Part shown: piece after piece, positions 36,985-46,259 of the stretch
Position numbering within the stretch: position 1 is the stretch's first letter
How the letters are laid out: each line of letters begins with the position of its first letter
Source: Marinilabiliaceae bacterium UBA5488
Lineage (GTDB): Bacteria; Bacteroidota; Bacteroidia; Bacteroidales; Marinilabiliaceae
Length of the DNA stretch: 64,000 nt
Direction of reading: 5' to 3'
Assembly (NCBI GenBank): GCA_002427105.1
Contig: DIPM01000025.1
Location: forward strand, 30,586-94,585
Notes under the pieces: model-generated
Told to the model about the DNA's origin: nothing
Databases searched by the model: none
Seen by the model: only the letters and a program-made list of their open reading frames with translations
Position numbers and translations under genes: made by a program

Positions 36985-38013
36985 ATGAGTAAAAAAATTC
37001 TAGTAACGGGAGGAACAGGTTATATAGGATCACACACTGTTGTCGAGCTGCAAAACGCAGGATTTCAGGTTCTTATCGCCGATAATTTATCAAACTCCAG
37101 GATTGAAGTGCTTGATGCTATCGCAAAAATCACCGGTATAAAACCGGAATTTGAAAAGATTGATCTCTCTAACGCGAAAGAAACTGAGGTTCTTTTCGAC
37201 AAACACACCGACATAGAAGCTATCATACACTTTGCAGCCTATAAAGCAGTCGGAGAATCTGTTCAAAAGCCTCTTGAATATTACCATAACAATATAAATT
37301 CGCTAATTAATATTCTGAATAATATGCGAAGAAAGGCTGTGAGAAATATGGTATTTAGCTCTAGCTGTACCGTATATGGTCAGCCCGACAAACTTCCTGT
37401 AACCGAGCAAACACCTCGCAAGCCTGCCGAGTCTCCTTATGGAAACACCAAAGCCATTTGTGAGGATATCATACGCGACTTTTGTAAGGTCAACCCTGAA
37501 ACAAACTCTATTGCCTTGCGCTATTTTAACCCTATTGGAGCTCATCCCTCCGCGCTTATTGGCGAGGAGCCAATCGGTGTCCCGGGCAATCTGGTGCCTT
37601 TTATCACCCAAACAGCTGCCGGAATACGCAAGGAACTCAGCATTTTTGGCGATGACTATAACACTCCCGACGGGACTGCCATCAGGGATTACATAAATGT
37701 TGTTGACCTATCTGAGGCCCACCTTGTCGCCATCAACAGACTAATTCAAAACAAACAAAAAAACAACCTGGAGTTTTTCAATATCGGAACCGGTGACGGA
37801 CTGTCGGTTATGCAACTGGTAAAAACTTTTATTGAAGTAAATAAGGTAAATTTACCATATAAAATAACAGATAGACGCCCGGGTGATATTGAGAAAATAT
37901 GGGCCGATACCTCTCTGGCCAATAACGAACTGGGTTGGAAGGCAAAGAAATCACTTGAAGAGACGCTTAAGTCAGCCTGGAACTGGGAGAAGAATATTAG
38001 AAACATAAAATAA
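36985..38013 (+). CDS. galE: UDP-glucose 4-epimerase
   Basis: A 342-residue short-chain dehydrogenase of extended type that interconverts UDP-glucose and UDP-galactose using bound NAD. Visible are the Rossmann motif GGTGYIGSHT near the N-terminus, the catalytic Ser in SSSCTVYG and the YxxxK pair in YGNTK. GalE-specific blocks are LRYFNPIGAHPS, IFGDDYNTPDGTAIRDYINV and FNIGTGDGLSVMQLV. Length equals the family norm. It is 7 bp upstream of rfbB, and both supply activated sugars for envelope polysaccharides. It may also link galactose released from xyloglucan to central metabolism, but no galK or galT is present here. Confidence 0.97.
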   Translation: MSKKILVTGGTGYIGSHTVVELQNAGFQVLIADNLSNSRIEVLDAIAKITGIKPEFEKIDLSNAKETEVLFDKHTDIEAIIHFAAYKAVGESVQKPLEYYHNNINSLINILNNMRRKAVRNMVFSSSCTVYGQPDKLPVTEQTPRKPAESPYGNTKAICEDIIRDFCKVNPETNSIALRYFNPIGAHPSALIGEEPIGVPGNLVPFITQTAAGIRKELSIFGDDYNTPDGTAIRDYINVVDLSEAHLVAINRLIQNKQKNNLEFFNIGTGDGLSVMQLVKTFIEVNKVNLPYKITDRRPGDIEKIWADTSLANNELGWKAKKSLEETLKSAWNWEKNIRNIK

Positions 38014-38020
38014 AAAAGCA

Positions 38021-39073
38021 ATGAAGACTATTCTAATAACCGGCGGTGCCGGATTTATCGGGTCGCACGTGGTAAGACTTTTGGTTAATAAATATCCAAA
38101 TTACAAAATAGTTAACCTTGATGCCTTAACCTATGCCGGCAATCTTGAAAACCTTAAAGATATTGAGCATTATAAAAACTACGAGTTTGTCAAAGGAGAT
38201 ATAACAGATCAGAAAATAGTAGGACGCCTGTTTGGAACAAACAAATTCGACGGTATTATTCATCTTGCTGCCGAGTCGCATGTTGACCGCAGTATAGCAA
38301 ATCCTATGGAGTTTATCACTACCAATATCGTTGGGACGGTAACTCTTCTGAATGCAGCGCGTGAACAGTGGAAAAACGCCATGGACGGAAAGCTGTTTTA
38401 CCACGTATCTACCGATGAAGTCTATGGCTCATTAGGCGAAACAGGTCTATTCACAGAGACTACGCCCTACGATCCGCGAAGCCCCTACTCTGCCTCAAAA
38501 GCCAGCTCAGACCATCTGGTTCGAGCCTATCATCACACCTTTGGTCTGCCGGTAGTTATCAGCAACTGCTCAAACAATTACGGTCCAAACCAGTTTCCTG
38601 AGAAGCTGCTGCCTCTGGCCATCAATAACATCCTCCACAACAAGCCAATTCCTGTTTACGGCAAGGGAGACAACATCCGCGACTGGCTATACGTCGAAGA
38701 CCATGCTGCCGCTATTGACCTGATTTTTCATAAAGGAAAAATTGGCGAGACCTACAATATCGGAGGGATTAACGAATGGAAGAATATTGACCTGATAAAT
38801 CTTCTTTGTGAAATAATGGACAAGGAGCTAAACCGCCCCCAAGGCAGCTCTGCAAGTTTAATCACCTACGTTAAGGACCGGGCAGGGCACGACCTGCGCT
38901 ATGCCATAGATTCATCTAAAATTATGACTGAATTGGGCTGGAAGCCTTCTCTACAGTTTGAACAAGGACTTGCCAAAACCGTTAAATGGTATCTTGCAAA
39001 TACCGAGTGGATGCAGCGCATTATCTCGGGAGAGTACGAATCGTACTATAGCAAACAGTATGGAGACAGATAA
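38021..39073 (+). CDS. rfbB: dTDP-glucose 4,6-dehydratase
   Basis: A 350-residue extended SDR enzyme that converts dTDP-glucose into the 4-keto-6-deoxy intermediate for rhamnose and other deoxysugars. It shows GGAGFIGSHVV at the N-terminus and LAAESHVDRSI. The active-site motif is STDEVYGSLGE (Thr-Asp-Glu catalytic set), with YSASKAS as the YxxxK pair and NNYGPNQFPEKLLPLAI as dehydratase signature. The rest of the rfb set (rfbA, rfbC, rfbD) is not in the window. It sits between galE and a TonB-dependent receptor with gaps of 7 and 9 bp, so the three are likely one transcript. Confidence 0.96.
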   Translation: MKTILITGGAGFIGSHVVRLLVNKYPNYKIVNLDALTYAGNLENLKDIEHYKNYEFVKGDITDQKIVGRLFGTNKFDGIIHLAAESHVDRSIANPMEFITTNIVGTVTLLNAAREQWKNAMDGKLFYHVSTDEVYGSLGETGLFTETTPYDPRSPYSASKASSDHLVRAYHHTFGLPVVISNCSNNYGPNQFPEKLLPLAINNILHNKPIPVYGKGDNIRDWLYVEDHAAAIDLIFHKGKIGETYNIGGINEWKNIDLINLLCEIMDKELNRPQGSSASLITYVKDRAGHDLRYAIDSSKIMTELGWKPSLQFEQGLAKTVKWYLANTEWMQRIISGEYESYYSKQYGDR

Positions 39074-39082
39074 TAACAGCAG

Positions 39083-41473
39083 ATGATTAAACAGTATTCT
39101 GCAACAATATTCTTCTTACTCACCTTGTTGAGTTTCGCTGAAGGGCAAACAAGCTCCCTGTCGGGTATAGTTAAGGATGCCTACAGTAATAAGCCTCTTC
39201 CTTTTACCAATATTGTGGTATATCAGACCTCGACGGGAACCACCAGCGATGAAGAGGGACGCTTTCAATTTGATGAGCTGAGCCCGGGCTTTATTCGCTT
39301 GCAGGTGTCATTTTTGGGCTATGAGCCACTGATTACTGAAGAGATAATGCTGTCGGCCGTGCGCCGGAATTACGTTGAACTGGCATTGACGCCGACGAAT
39401 CAACAAATTGACGAAGTCCGCATTCTTGCCAATGCTTTTGCCACAAAAATAGAAAGTCCTCTCTCGCTCCAACGTATCGGGGTTGATATCATTGAAAAAG
39501 GAGCCGGAAGCTCCCGCGATCTTGCAAAAGTACTGCAAAGCTTTCCCGGCGTAGGAAGCACAACATCCTTTCGTAACGATTTAATAGTCAGAGGCGGAGG
39601 GCCTTCAGAAAACCGCTTCTATCTCGATGGTATTGAGATTCCGGTACTAAATCACTTTTCTACGCAAGGAGCATCAGGAGGGCCAATTAGCTTGCTCAAC
39701 GTCGATTTTATTCGCGAGGTGGATTTCTATTCAGGAGCTTTCCCGGCATCACGCGGAAATGCTTTGAGCTCAATCTTTGAATTAAAGCAAATCAATCCCA
39801 ACCCCGAAGCAAGCAGCATCAAAGCCACCCTTGGAGCTTCTGAAGTTTCTCTATCGGCCAACACACCAATTAGCGAGAGGACTTCAGCCTTGTTTTCGGC
39901 ACGTCGCTCCTACCTGAACTTTTTGTTCGACATAATTGGCCTTCCCTTTTTGCCGACCTATAACGATTTTCAGGTGCTTACACGCAGCAAAATCAACCGC
40001 CATAACGAGCTAAGCTTTATTGGAATAGGCGCAATAGATGAATTTGCACTAAATACAGGACTTGAACCTACTGAAGAGAATCGCTATATTTTGAGCTACC
40101 TTCCGGTGTTTGAGCAATGGAACTACACCATTGGCGCCTCTTACAAGCATTTTTTCGCGCAAAGCTATTCGCTGCTTTCTCTAAGCCGCTCACACCTTTA
40201 CAATACAATTTACAAGTACCGTGACAATGATGAGAGCTCAGCAGACAAGCTGATAAGTGACTATAAATCAAATGAAATAGAAAACAAAATGCGTTTCGAG
40301 TATTTTGCCAATCCGGGTGCATGGACCTTTAGTACCGGCGCTGCCGCTGAATATGCAACATATACCAACGCAACACTTGCCAATGTATTCAGGGATAATG
40401 AAGCTGAACAGATAGCTTACGACTCACGGCTTAATCTTGTAAAATGGGGTCTCTATGCCTCGGCATCGCGTCGTGTTTTTAACGAGCGACTGGCTCTATC
40501 AGGAGGACTGCGCATTGATGCCGCAAGTTATGGACCAAGCATGAATAAGCCTCTGGATCAACTTAGCCCACGAGCCTCGGCATCCTTTAGCATACTGCCT
40601 TCTCTACTATTAAACGCCTCTGTTGGCAGGTACTTTCAGCTCCCGGCATACACCACGCTTGGCTATCGCGATAAAGACGGAACCCTGGTGAATAAGGAAG
40701 AAGGCCTGCGCTACATTAGAGCCGATCACTTTATCGGAGGCCTTGAATGGCGCATCTCGTCCTCACTACGCGCCACCCTCGAGGGATTTAACAAGCGTTA
40801 CGCCGACTATCCCGTCTCGGTAGTCGATGGTATTTCGCTAGCCAGCAAAGGGGCTGATTATGGCGTACTTGGCGATGAAGCTGTTCTCTCAATCGGCAGC
40901 GGAAGAAGCTACGGCTTCGAATTTTTGCTGCAGCAGCGTACTTCGGGTGGACTAAATTATTTGCTAGCCTACACCTGGGTAAAAAGTCGCTTTAGCGATA
41001 TTAAAGGACGCATGCTACCTTCTTCATGGGATAGCGGCCACCTTCTTACCATTACGCTGACTCAGGCTTTCCCCCGCAACTGGGATGCCGGTTTCAAGTG
41101 GCGTTACATTGGCGCCTTGCCCTACACTCCTACCGATCGTGAGCGCTCTGAACTAGTTGAAGCCTGGGACCTTCGAGGCAGAGAGTATCTCGATAATGAG
41201 CGTTTTAATCAGGAAAGACTAGAACCTTTTCATCAGCTTGATGTGAGGGTAGATAAAACATTCTACTATCCTAAGTTTTCACTGGGCTTCTATTTAGATA
41301 TTCAAAACCTCTACGCCTTTGAAAGCAAAAACGCTCCGCGTCTGTTGCAGCAACGCGACGAAAATGACCAACCTTTAATACAAGGCACTGATCCGGAGCG
41401 TTATGTTTTAAAGGAACTACAAACCTACTCAGGGACCTTCTTGCCGTCAATAGGGATAATCCTGGAATTTTAA
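39083..41473 (+). CDS. TonB-dependent outer-membrane receptor with carboxypeptidase-like domain
   Basis: A 796-residue receptor. Signal peptide (ATIFFLLTLLSFAEGQ), CarbopepD_reg-like domain (LSGIVKDAYSNKPLPFTNIV, TSDEEGRFQFDELSPG), and plug (RIGVDIIEKGAGSSRDLAKV, RNDLIVRGGGPSENRFYLDG). The barrel ends with SGTFLPSIGIILEF. It is shorter than SusC transporters and has no SusD partner next to it, so it belongs to the general TonB receptor class with unknown ligand (metal chelate, vitamin or peptide). Its co-transcription with galE and rfbB is positional and does not indicate substrate. The adjacent serpin gene is convergent. Confidence 0.9.
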   Translation: MIKQYSATIFFLLTLLSFAEGQTSSLSGIVKDAYSNKPLPFTNIVVYQTSTGTTSDEEGRFQFDELSPGFIRLQVSFLGYEPLITEEIMLSAVRRNYVELALTPTNQQIDEVRILANAFATKIESPLSLQRIGVDIIEKGAGSSRDLAKVLQSFPGVGSTTSFRNDLIVRGGGPSENRFYLDGIEIPVLNHFSTQGASGGPISLLNVDFIREVDFYSGAFPASRGNALSSIFELKQINPNPEASSIKATLGASEVSLSANTPISERTSALFSARRSYLNFLFDIIGLPFLPTYNDFQVLTRSKINRHNELSFIGIGAIDEFALNTGLEPTEENRYILSYLPVFEQWNYTIGASYKHFFAQSYSLLSLSRSHLYNTIYKYRDNDESSADKLISDYKSNEIENKMRFEYFANPGAWTFSTGAAAEYATYTNATLANVFRDNEAEQIAYDSRLNLVKWGLYASASRRVFNERLALSGGLRIDAASYGPSMNKPLDQLSPRASASFSILPSLLLNASVGRYFQLPAYTTLGYRDKDGTLVNKEEGLRYIRADHFIGGLEWRISSSLRATLEGFNKRYADYPVSVVDGISLASKGADYGVLGDEAVLSIGSGRSYGFEFLLQQRTSGGLNYLLAYTWVKSRFSDIKGRMLPSSWDSGHLLTITLTQAFPRNWDAGFKWRYIGALPYTPTDRERSELVEAWDLRGREYLDNERFNQERLEPFHQLDVRVDKTFYYPKFSLGFYLDIQNLYAFESKNAPRLLQQRDENDQPLIQGTDPERYVLKELQTYSGTFLPSIGIILEF

Positions 41474-41514
41474 TGATAAAAAAACAACTACTACATAGCA
41501 GGGCTTTACTCTGA

Positions 41515-42723
41515 CTATCCCAGCGGGTTTTCTACTTTACCGCTAAAGAGGATAGCGCCGGTGCTCTTTTCCGAAATTACAAAGACAAAAGGTCTGTCAA
41601 CTCTGAATTCAAGCTCTTGCGGCATGCTGGTTAACTCGAATCCTATGCTGGTAACGGCAGCTGCTTCTGTTCCCCTCTCATCCACTTCAATGAAAGTTTT
41701 GTGCAAGACCTCACTAATTATCAAGCCACCGGCGCCAATATTTTCAAATCCCCGATCATCGCTAAAAGCAAGCTTCATCCCTAAGGACTGCAATGCAGGA
41801 ATTAACTCGTAATCGCACTCAAGCTTAAAGCGTGGCAACGATACATTCACCTCTACTTTGTGGCTGTCTTTTATTAGTTCTTCCCAAATACCTCCTAAGT
41901 TATTTATCAGCTCATCGTTTGACGAAGCTTCAGAAGGCAGTATTACGGTCATATTAAAAGTACCATCTCCATAAGGCAGGCGCAGTGCCGAGTATCCTTC
42001 TCCATGACTTAAGACAAAATCTGCTTTCTGTTGCATCATCTTAACTTCAACAGAGCCTCCATCTGTAAGATAAAAAGGAGCATCAATAGTTTTTCCCTTA
42101 TCAAATTTTGAGGACCATTCTCCATTGAAATAAACCGCGTTAATCAGGAAGAGTACATGTTCAGGACTAATATCTTCAACAATAGAGGGAATCTTTTTAT
42201 GCGTAGCATTATTTACCCAGCTGTTAATAATCTGCTTAGATTTTTCTTCGTCGTTAAAGTCAAGCCCCGATATCTCAGCATCATAATATTTGCCAAGGGT
42301 TTCAAAAAAACTTTCTTTAATGGTATAAGTGTCGCGATACCAGGCAGAATTAACTATCTCAGTTACAACTTTTGGGTCGGCACTTGCCAAAGCCTCCCTT
42401 ATGTTTTTGTAGGCTTCATGCAAACCCTCAGCACTGTCAAAGCCAAAAACCGAGAGCATCTCATCTAGATTATCCCCACCGGCTCCGCTAATTGCCATAC
42501 CAAAGGCCTGCATTATGCTCAATGACGACAGTACAACATTATCACCGGCCTCAGCCTCATCGTTAAGAGCCTTGAAAATATTCCAGTTAAAATCAAAACT
42601 TTGCTCAATAAGCTCGGCTGATTTAAGAGAAAACGGAACAGGCTCAGGCTGTGGCTCTTCATGCTTATCACAAGAAGCAGCCAGCAGTAAAACAAGAGAT
42701 AATAATGCAAGGATATTTTTCAT
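41515..42723 (-). CDS. Serpin (serine protease inhibitor), lipoprotein
   Basis: A 402-residue serpin with lipoprotein signal (lipobox AASC), so probably anchored in the outer membrane. The fold markers are NVVLSSLSIMQAFGMAISGA, INSWVNNATHKKIPSIVED, LINAVYFNGEWSSKFD and a C-terminal FVFVISEKSTGAILFSGKV. The reactive-centre loop reads DERGTEAAAVTSIGFELTSM. Its hinge (GTEAAA) has the small residues required for inhibitory serpins. Aligned to alpha-1-antitrypsin the P1-P1' pair is Thr-Ser. An inhibitory role against an extracellular protease is therefore likely. It is convergent with the TonB receptor, and followed on its upstream side by dapA on the same strand after a hairpin-containing gap. 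Confidence 0.95.
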   Translation of the reverse strand: MKNILALLSLVLLLAASCDKHEEPQPEPVPFSLKSAELIEQSFDFNWNIFKALNDEAEAGDNVVLSSLSIMQAFGMAISGAGGDNLDEMLSVFGFDSAEGLHEAYKNIREALASADPKVVTEIVNSAWYRDTYTIKESFFETLGKYYDAEISGLDFNDEEKSKQIINSWVNNATHKKIPSIVEDISPEHVLFLINAVYFNGEWSSKFDKGKTIDAPFYLTDGGSVEVKMMQQKADFVLSHGEGYSALRLPYGDGTFNMTVILPSEASSNDELINNLGGIWEELIKDSHKVEVNVSLPRFKLECDYELIPALQSLGMKLAFSDDRGFENIGAGGLIISEVLHKTFIEVDERGTEAAAVTSIGFELTSMPQELEFRVDRPFVFVISEKSTGAILFSGKVENPLG

Positions 42724-42794
42724 AGCGTCACAGTTTAGTGTTTTTATAATTACAATAACGACTCTATGATGATGAAAAAAACCTGTGGTTGCGT

Positions 42795-42817
42795 ATCAGG
42801 GCTAAAAAAGCCCTGAT
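42795..42817. terminator. Hairpin between dapA and serpin genes
   Basis: Arms ATCAGGGCT (42795-42803) and AGCCCTGAT (42809-42817) form a perfect 9-bp stem with an A5 loop, 24 bp beyond the dapA stop. There is no clear T-tract on either side, so termination strength is uncertain. Confidence 0.5.
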
Positions 42818-42841
42818 TAATTTACAAAAAAACGGAAGCGA

Positions 42842-43732
42842 CTAAATAAGCCCCAGTCTTTTCAGTTCTGCTTTCAACAAATCAGCATTTTTGTCCTCCA
42901 TCGAGCAAAGTGGCGGACGGAAGCTTCCGCCTATCTTACCCATCAAGGCTAAAGAAGTTTTTACCGGAATTGGATTTGATTCAATAAACATCAACTCCAT
43001 AATTCTTTTATACTTAAAAAAGAGTTTACGAGACTCCTCCACCTTCCCATCAAGGGATGCCATCATTAAATCATGGAAATCGCGGGGAATAATATTGGCT
43101 ACTACTGAAATACAGCCATCTGCGCCCAGGAAGTTGGCTGCCGGAGCCAGAAAATCGTCGCCACTATAAACCTTAAAACCTTTCGGACGAAGAGCCAGCA
43201 ATTCAGCAAATATTGCCAGGTTACCCCCTGCCTCCTTAATAGCCACTATATTCTCAAACTCTTTTGCAAGCCACACCGCCGTTTGTGGTGAGATCGTACT
43301 GCCGGTGCGACCCGGAACATTATATAGAATTATCGGAGTATTAACGGCTTGAGCGATTGTAGAGAAATGCAATCTCAGACCCTTGTCTGTAGGTTTATTA
43401 TAATATGGAGAAACAATTAACAAGGCATCAACGCCGTGGTCAACAGCCCGTTTAGAGTAAGTAATGCACTCATTGGTTGAATTGCTCCCGGCACCGGCAA
43501 TTACCGGAATCTTACCATTAACCCGCTTCACTGCTCGTTCAATCATTGCAGCATCTTCGGCTTCCGAAAGAGTTGGCGTTTCACCGGTTGTTCCGCATAC
43601 TACCAACCCGTCGGTGCCCTGTTCCAGATGCCAATCTACAAGTTTGTCAAAGGATAACAAATCAAGGTCGCCGTTATCTTTGAAAGGGGTAGTAATCGCG
43701 ACGACTGAGCCGCGCAAATTTTCTATTGTCAT
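42842..43732 (-). CDS. dapA: 4-hydroxy-tetrahydrodipicolinate synthase
   Basis: A 296-residue class I aldolase that condenses pyruvate and aspartate semialdehyde, the first committed step of lysine and diaminopimelate synthesis. Motifs are VAITTPFKDNG, CGTTGETPTLS (the GTTGE pyruvate-binding loop), VSPYYNKPT, the catalytic Tyr in LYNVPGRTG and the Schiff-base Lys in VAIKEAGG. The N-terminal MTIENLRGSVVAITTPF supports the chosen start. It is 152 bp downstream of the capsule export kinase gene on the same strand. Diaminopimelate is needed for peptidoglycan, but no functional link to the exporter is implied. Confidence 0.97.
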   Translation of the reverse strand: MTIENLRGSVVAITTPFKDNGDLDLLSFDKLVDWHLEQGTDGLVVCGTTGETPTLSEAEDAAMIERAVKRVNGKIPVIAGAGSNSTNECITYSKRAVDHGVDALLIVSPYYNKPTDKGLRLHFSTIAQAVNTPIILYNVPGRTGSTISPQTAVWLAKEFENIVAIKEAGGNLAIFAELLALRPKGFKVYSGDDFLAPAANFLGADGCISVVANIIPRDFHDLMMASLDGKVEESRKLFFKYKRIMELMFIESNPIPVKTSLALMGKIGGSFRPPLCSMEDKNADLLKAELKRLGLI

Positions 43733-43884
43733 AACAATTATGAATTTACTATTTCAAATAGGGTAATAATAGCATCGCCTACTTAAGCCGCGTAAAGATA
43801 TTGAAAAGTATAACACCATGCAAAGCCGTGAGTTCATATCTACAGCTGCTTTTAACAATTAGCGCTATGGAATATTCACCGGCT

Positions 43885-46236
43885 TTAATTCTTCGCGAAG
43901 TACTTCCCGTTATCATAACCATATCTGTAATTATACTCCCGTCTCTGAAAAGGAATACCATTCATCATAATAGAAAGATGAGGCACCTTATTAATTTTCT
44001 CATCTTTTAGGTTCATTTTCAAAACAGGCTTGGGCGTAAAATTATGACGCACTACAATAATATTCACATCGGCATGACCTGTTAACAATTGTGCATCGGC
44101 AACTACGCCTATCGGGGGAGTGTCAATTATTATCATATCATACTTACTCTGTACTTCTTCCATAAACTTAGCGGTAGCATCACCGGCAATCAGTTCGGCA
44201 GGATTTGGAGGAATATGGCCTGCCAGGATTATGTGCAAATTATCCCTCTCAGGGTCTTGGTTAATAATATCTTCAATTTTGGCAGCTCCGGTGTAATAGC
44301 TGCTTAATCCATTGCCATTTGCAGTGATCTCTGCCTGCTTGCTCAGCGAGGGGCGCCTCATATCATATTCAATCAACAGAGTTTTCTTGTTAAGTTGAGC
44401 AAATGAACGGGCCAAATTGAGGGCACAAAAGGATTTACCCTCGCCCGGCAAAGTGCTGGTAATAAGCACTGTTTTGGAACCTCCATGATTTGAATAATAT
44501 CCCAGGGAGGTCCTGATGCTTCTGAAAGCTTCCGCGAGTATAGTGTTGCCGGGCACATTTTGCTCAACACCATCCTCTTCTGAAGTAACAATTTTCGCAT
44601 TTTTCTTCTCCAGCGGCACTTCCCCGATAATAGGCAATGAAGAAAACTCTTTAATATCTTCAATTTCCAAAATCTTATCATTAGTAAAAATGATAACGAA
44701 GATTAGTACTGCCGGTAAGAATATTCCCAGGATAAAAACCAAAAGCAGGGAGCGGGTCAAATCAGGCACTACCATTTCTTTTACCATAGCCATTTCAACT
44801 ATCTCATTATCGGGGCGATTAGCAGCTTTTGCCAGCTGAGCCTCGGTAAGCTTGTTAAGCAAAAAAGTGTAGGTCTCATTATTCATCTGCCTTGTACGCT
44901 CAATATTCAGCAATCTCTGCTCGGTATGCGGCAGCTTTCTAATCTCTCCGCTAAGTTGAACCAGGCGATTGTTGATATCATTGAGTGAGAGGTTGGTGGC
45001 GGCAATTACACTACGCAAAGATTCCTGAATATTAATCTTGAGATTATCAATGCTCGCGTTGATACGAGCAATATTAGGATTTTCGGTAGTTGCGTTAAAC
45101 CTTAATGCAGAACGTTCTGCATTAAGCGTAGAGAGCTGGGAGATAAGCTGCGTAAGTACTGGATCCTCAATGCCCATGGAGCTGGGAACTGCCACTTCGT
45201 GCATGTCGCGATTCTGATTGATATAATCGTTAAGATATGAATAGTAATCCAACTTGGCCATTAAAGCCGATTTCTGCTCCTCGAGGTCTTTAGACTGGGT
45301 TATAATCATCTGTCCTTGATAGGATACATCCATTACTACATTGCTTGATCTGAAATTCTCCAGTATATTCTCAGCAGCACCAAGCGAATCAGCCACGCCG
45401 ATAAGTTGACCCTCGATAAAGGCAATAGTATTCATGGCGATCTGATTCTTTCTCTCAAGAGTGTAAGCGACCGAGTTCTGGGCCAACTTATTCAGGAAGT
45501 CAATGCCCTTTTGAGTATTATTCTCCTGGATAGATATTTGAACTATGGTAGAACCAAAACCTACCTGATCGAGATAAATTTTAGCCTTATACTCACTAAC
45601 AAGAGCTGAGAGATGATTTACCTTAAATTGATAGCCTTTCTCCCAATATTTTGTCTTAGCAATATTCTCCTCAACCGGAATTATGGTAAACACATAGCCG
45701 GGGCCAACAATTTTTTCGAAGAATTTAAACTCTTCCTTAGGACCAGAGCCCTCTCTTTCGAGCAAAAATCTATCCTTCGATTTGAATTCCACATTAAAGG
45801 TGGCTCCGCGAGGTACAACCTCACTAGAGTCAATAATAACACGAAAAGGCGAATCCTTATATATCTCTTGTTTCCTGAAAAGCTCCTTCTCAAAATAAGA
45901 AATCTCAAAATCAAGCTGCTTTATAGTTTTCTCTATCTGATGACGCGAAGACAAAATAATAAGCTGATTCTCAATATGGCTCTGACCTCCTAAGGTGATA
46001 CCGGGTAAAGCCTTCTCACTCACGCCAATTCGACCCGTCTGGGCACCCTGCGATTCTGAAATAAGAACCTGAGTGCTAATCTGGTATAAAGGAACAGTCG
46101 TTTTATATGATATTAGTGCAATAACAATGGCTACAAACAGAAAGATTGGGAAAAAATACCAATAGCGTAAAGCCCTGAAAAACAATTTCTTTATATCGAA
46201 ATTTTTCTCGCTTTCAACAACGTCATAGTTTTTCAT
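43885..46236 (-). CDS. wzc: Polysaccharide co-polymerase / tyrosine autokinase (Wzc-like)
   Basis: A 783-residue inner-membrane protein of the capsule/exopolysaccharide export system. An N-terminal Wzz domain has the first membrane helix (WYFFPIFLFVAIVIALIS). A long periplasmic coiled coil with a GNVR-like region (RKLPHTEQRLLNIERTRQMN) follows, then a second helix (LLLVFILGIFLPAVLIFVII). The cytoplasmic BY-kinase domain carries Walker A TLPGEGKSFCALNLA, Walker A' LLIEYDMRRPSLSK and Walker B IIIDTPPIG. The tail ends in a tyrosine cluster (EYNYRYGYDNGKYF), the usual autophosphorylation site that controls chain length. It lies 23 bp after the wza-like gene. No polymerase, flippase or phosphatase gene is within the window. 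Confidence 0.95.
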   Translation of the reverse strand: MKNYDVVESEKNFDIKKLFFRALRYWYFFPIFLFVAIVIALISYKTTVPLYQISTQVLISESQGAQTGRIGVSEKALPGITLGGQSHIENQLIILSSRHQIEKTIKQLDFEISYFEKELFRKQEIYKDSPFRVIIDSSEVVPRGATFNVEFKSKDRFLLEREGSGPKEEFKFFEKIVGPGYVFTIIPVEENIAKTKYWEKGYQFKVNHLSALVSEYKAKIYLDQVGFGSTIVQISIQENNTQKGIDFLNKLAQNSVAYTLERKNQIAMNTIAFIEGQLIGVADSLGAAENILENFRSSNVVMDVSYQGQMIITQSKDLEEQKSALMAKLDYYSYLNDYINQNRDMHEVAVPSSMGIEDPVLTQLISQLSTLNAERSALRFNATTENPNIARINASIDNLKINIQESLRSVIAATNLSLNDINNRLVQLSGEIRKLPHTEQRLLNIERTRQMNNETYTFLLNKLTEAQLAKAANRPDNEIVEMAMVKEMVVPDLTRSLLLVFILGIFLPAVLIFVIIFTNDKILEIEDIKEFSSLPIIGEVPLEKKNAKIVTSEEDGVEQNVPGNTILAEAFRSIRTSLGYYSNHGGSKTVLITSTLPGEGKSFCALNLARSFAQLNKKTLLIEYDMRRPSLSKQAEITANGNGLSSYYTGAAKIEDIINQDPERDNLHIILAGHIPPNPAELIAGDATAKFMEEVQSKYDMIIIDTPPIGVVADAQLLTGHADVNIIVVRHNFTPKPVLKMNLKDEKINKVPHLSIMMNGIPFQRREYNYRYGYDNGKYFAKN

Positions 46237-46259
46237 CGAAATAAAAATAAAAATAGTTA

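Noticed and set aside
43779..43961. Minus-strand ORF of 60 codons overlapping the wzc 3' end
   Set aside because: It overlaps the wzc reading frame, lacks a promoter or motif, and the wzc end with its Tyr cluster is in the other frame.
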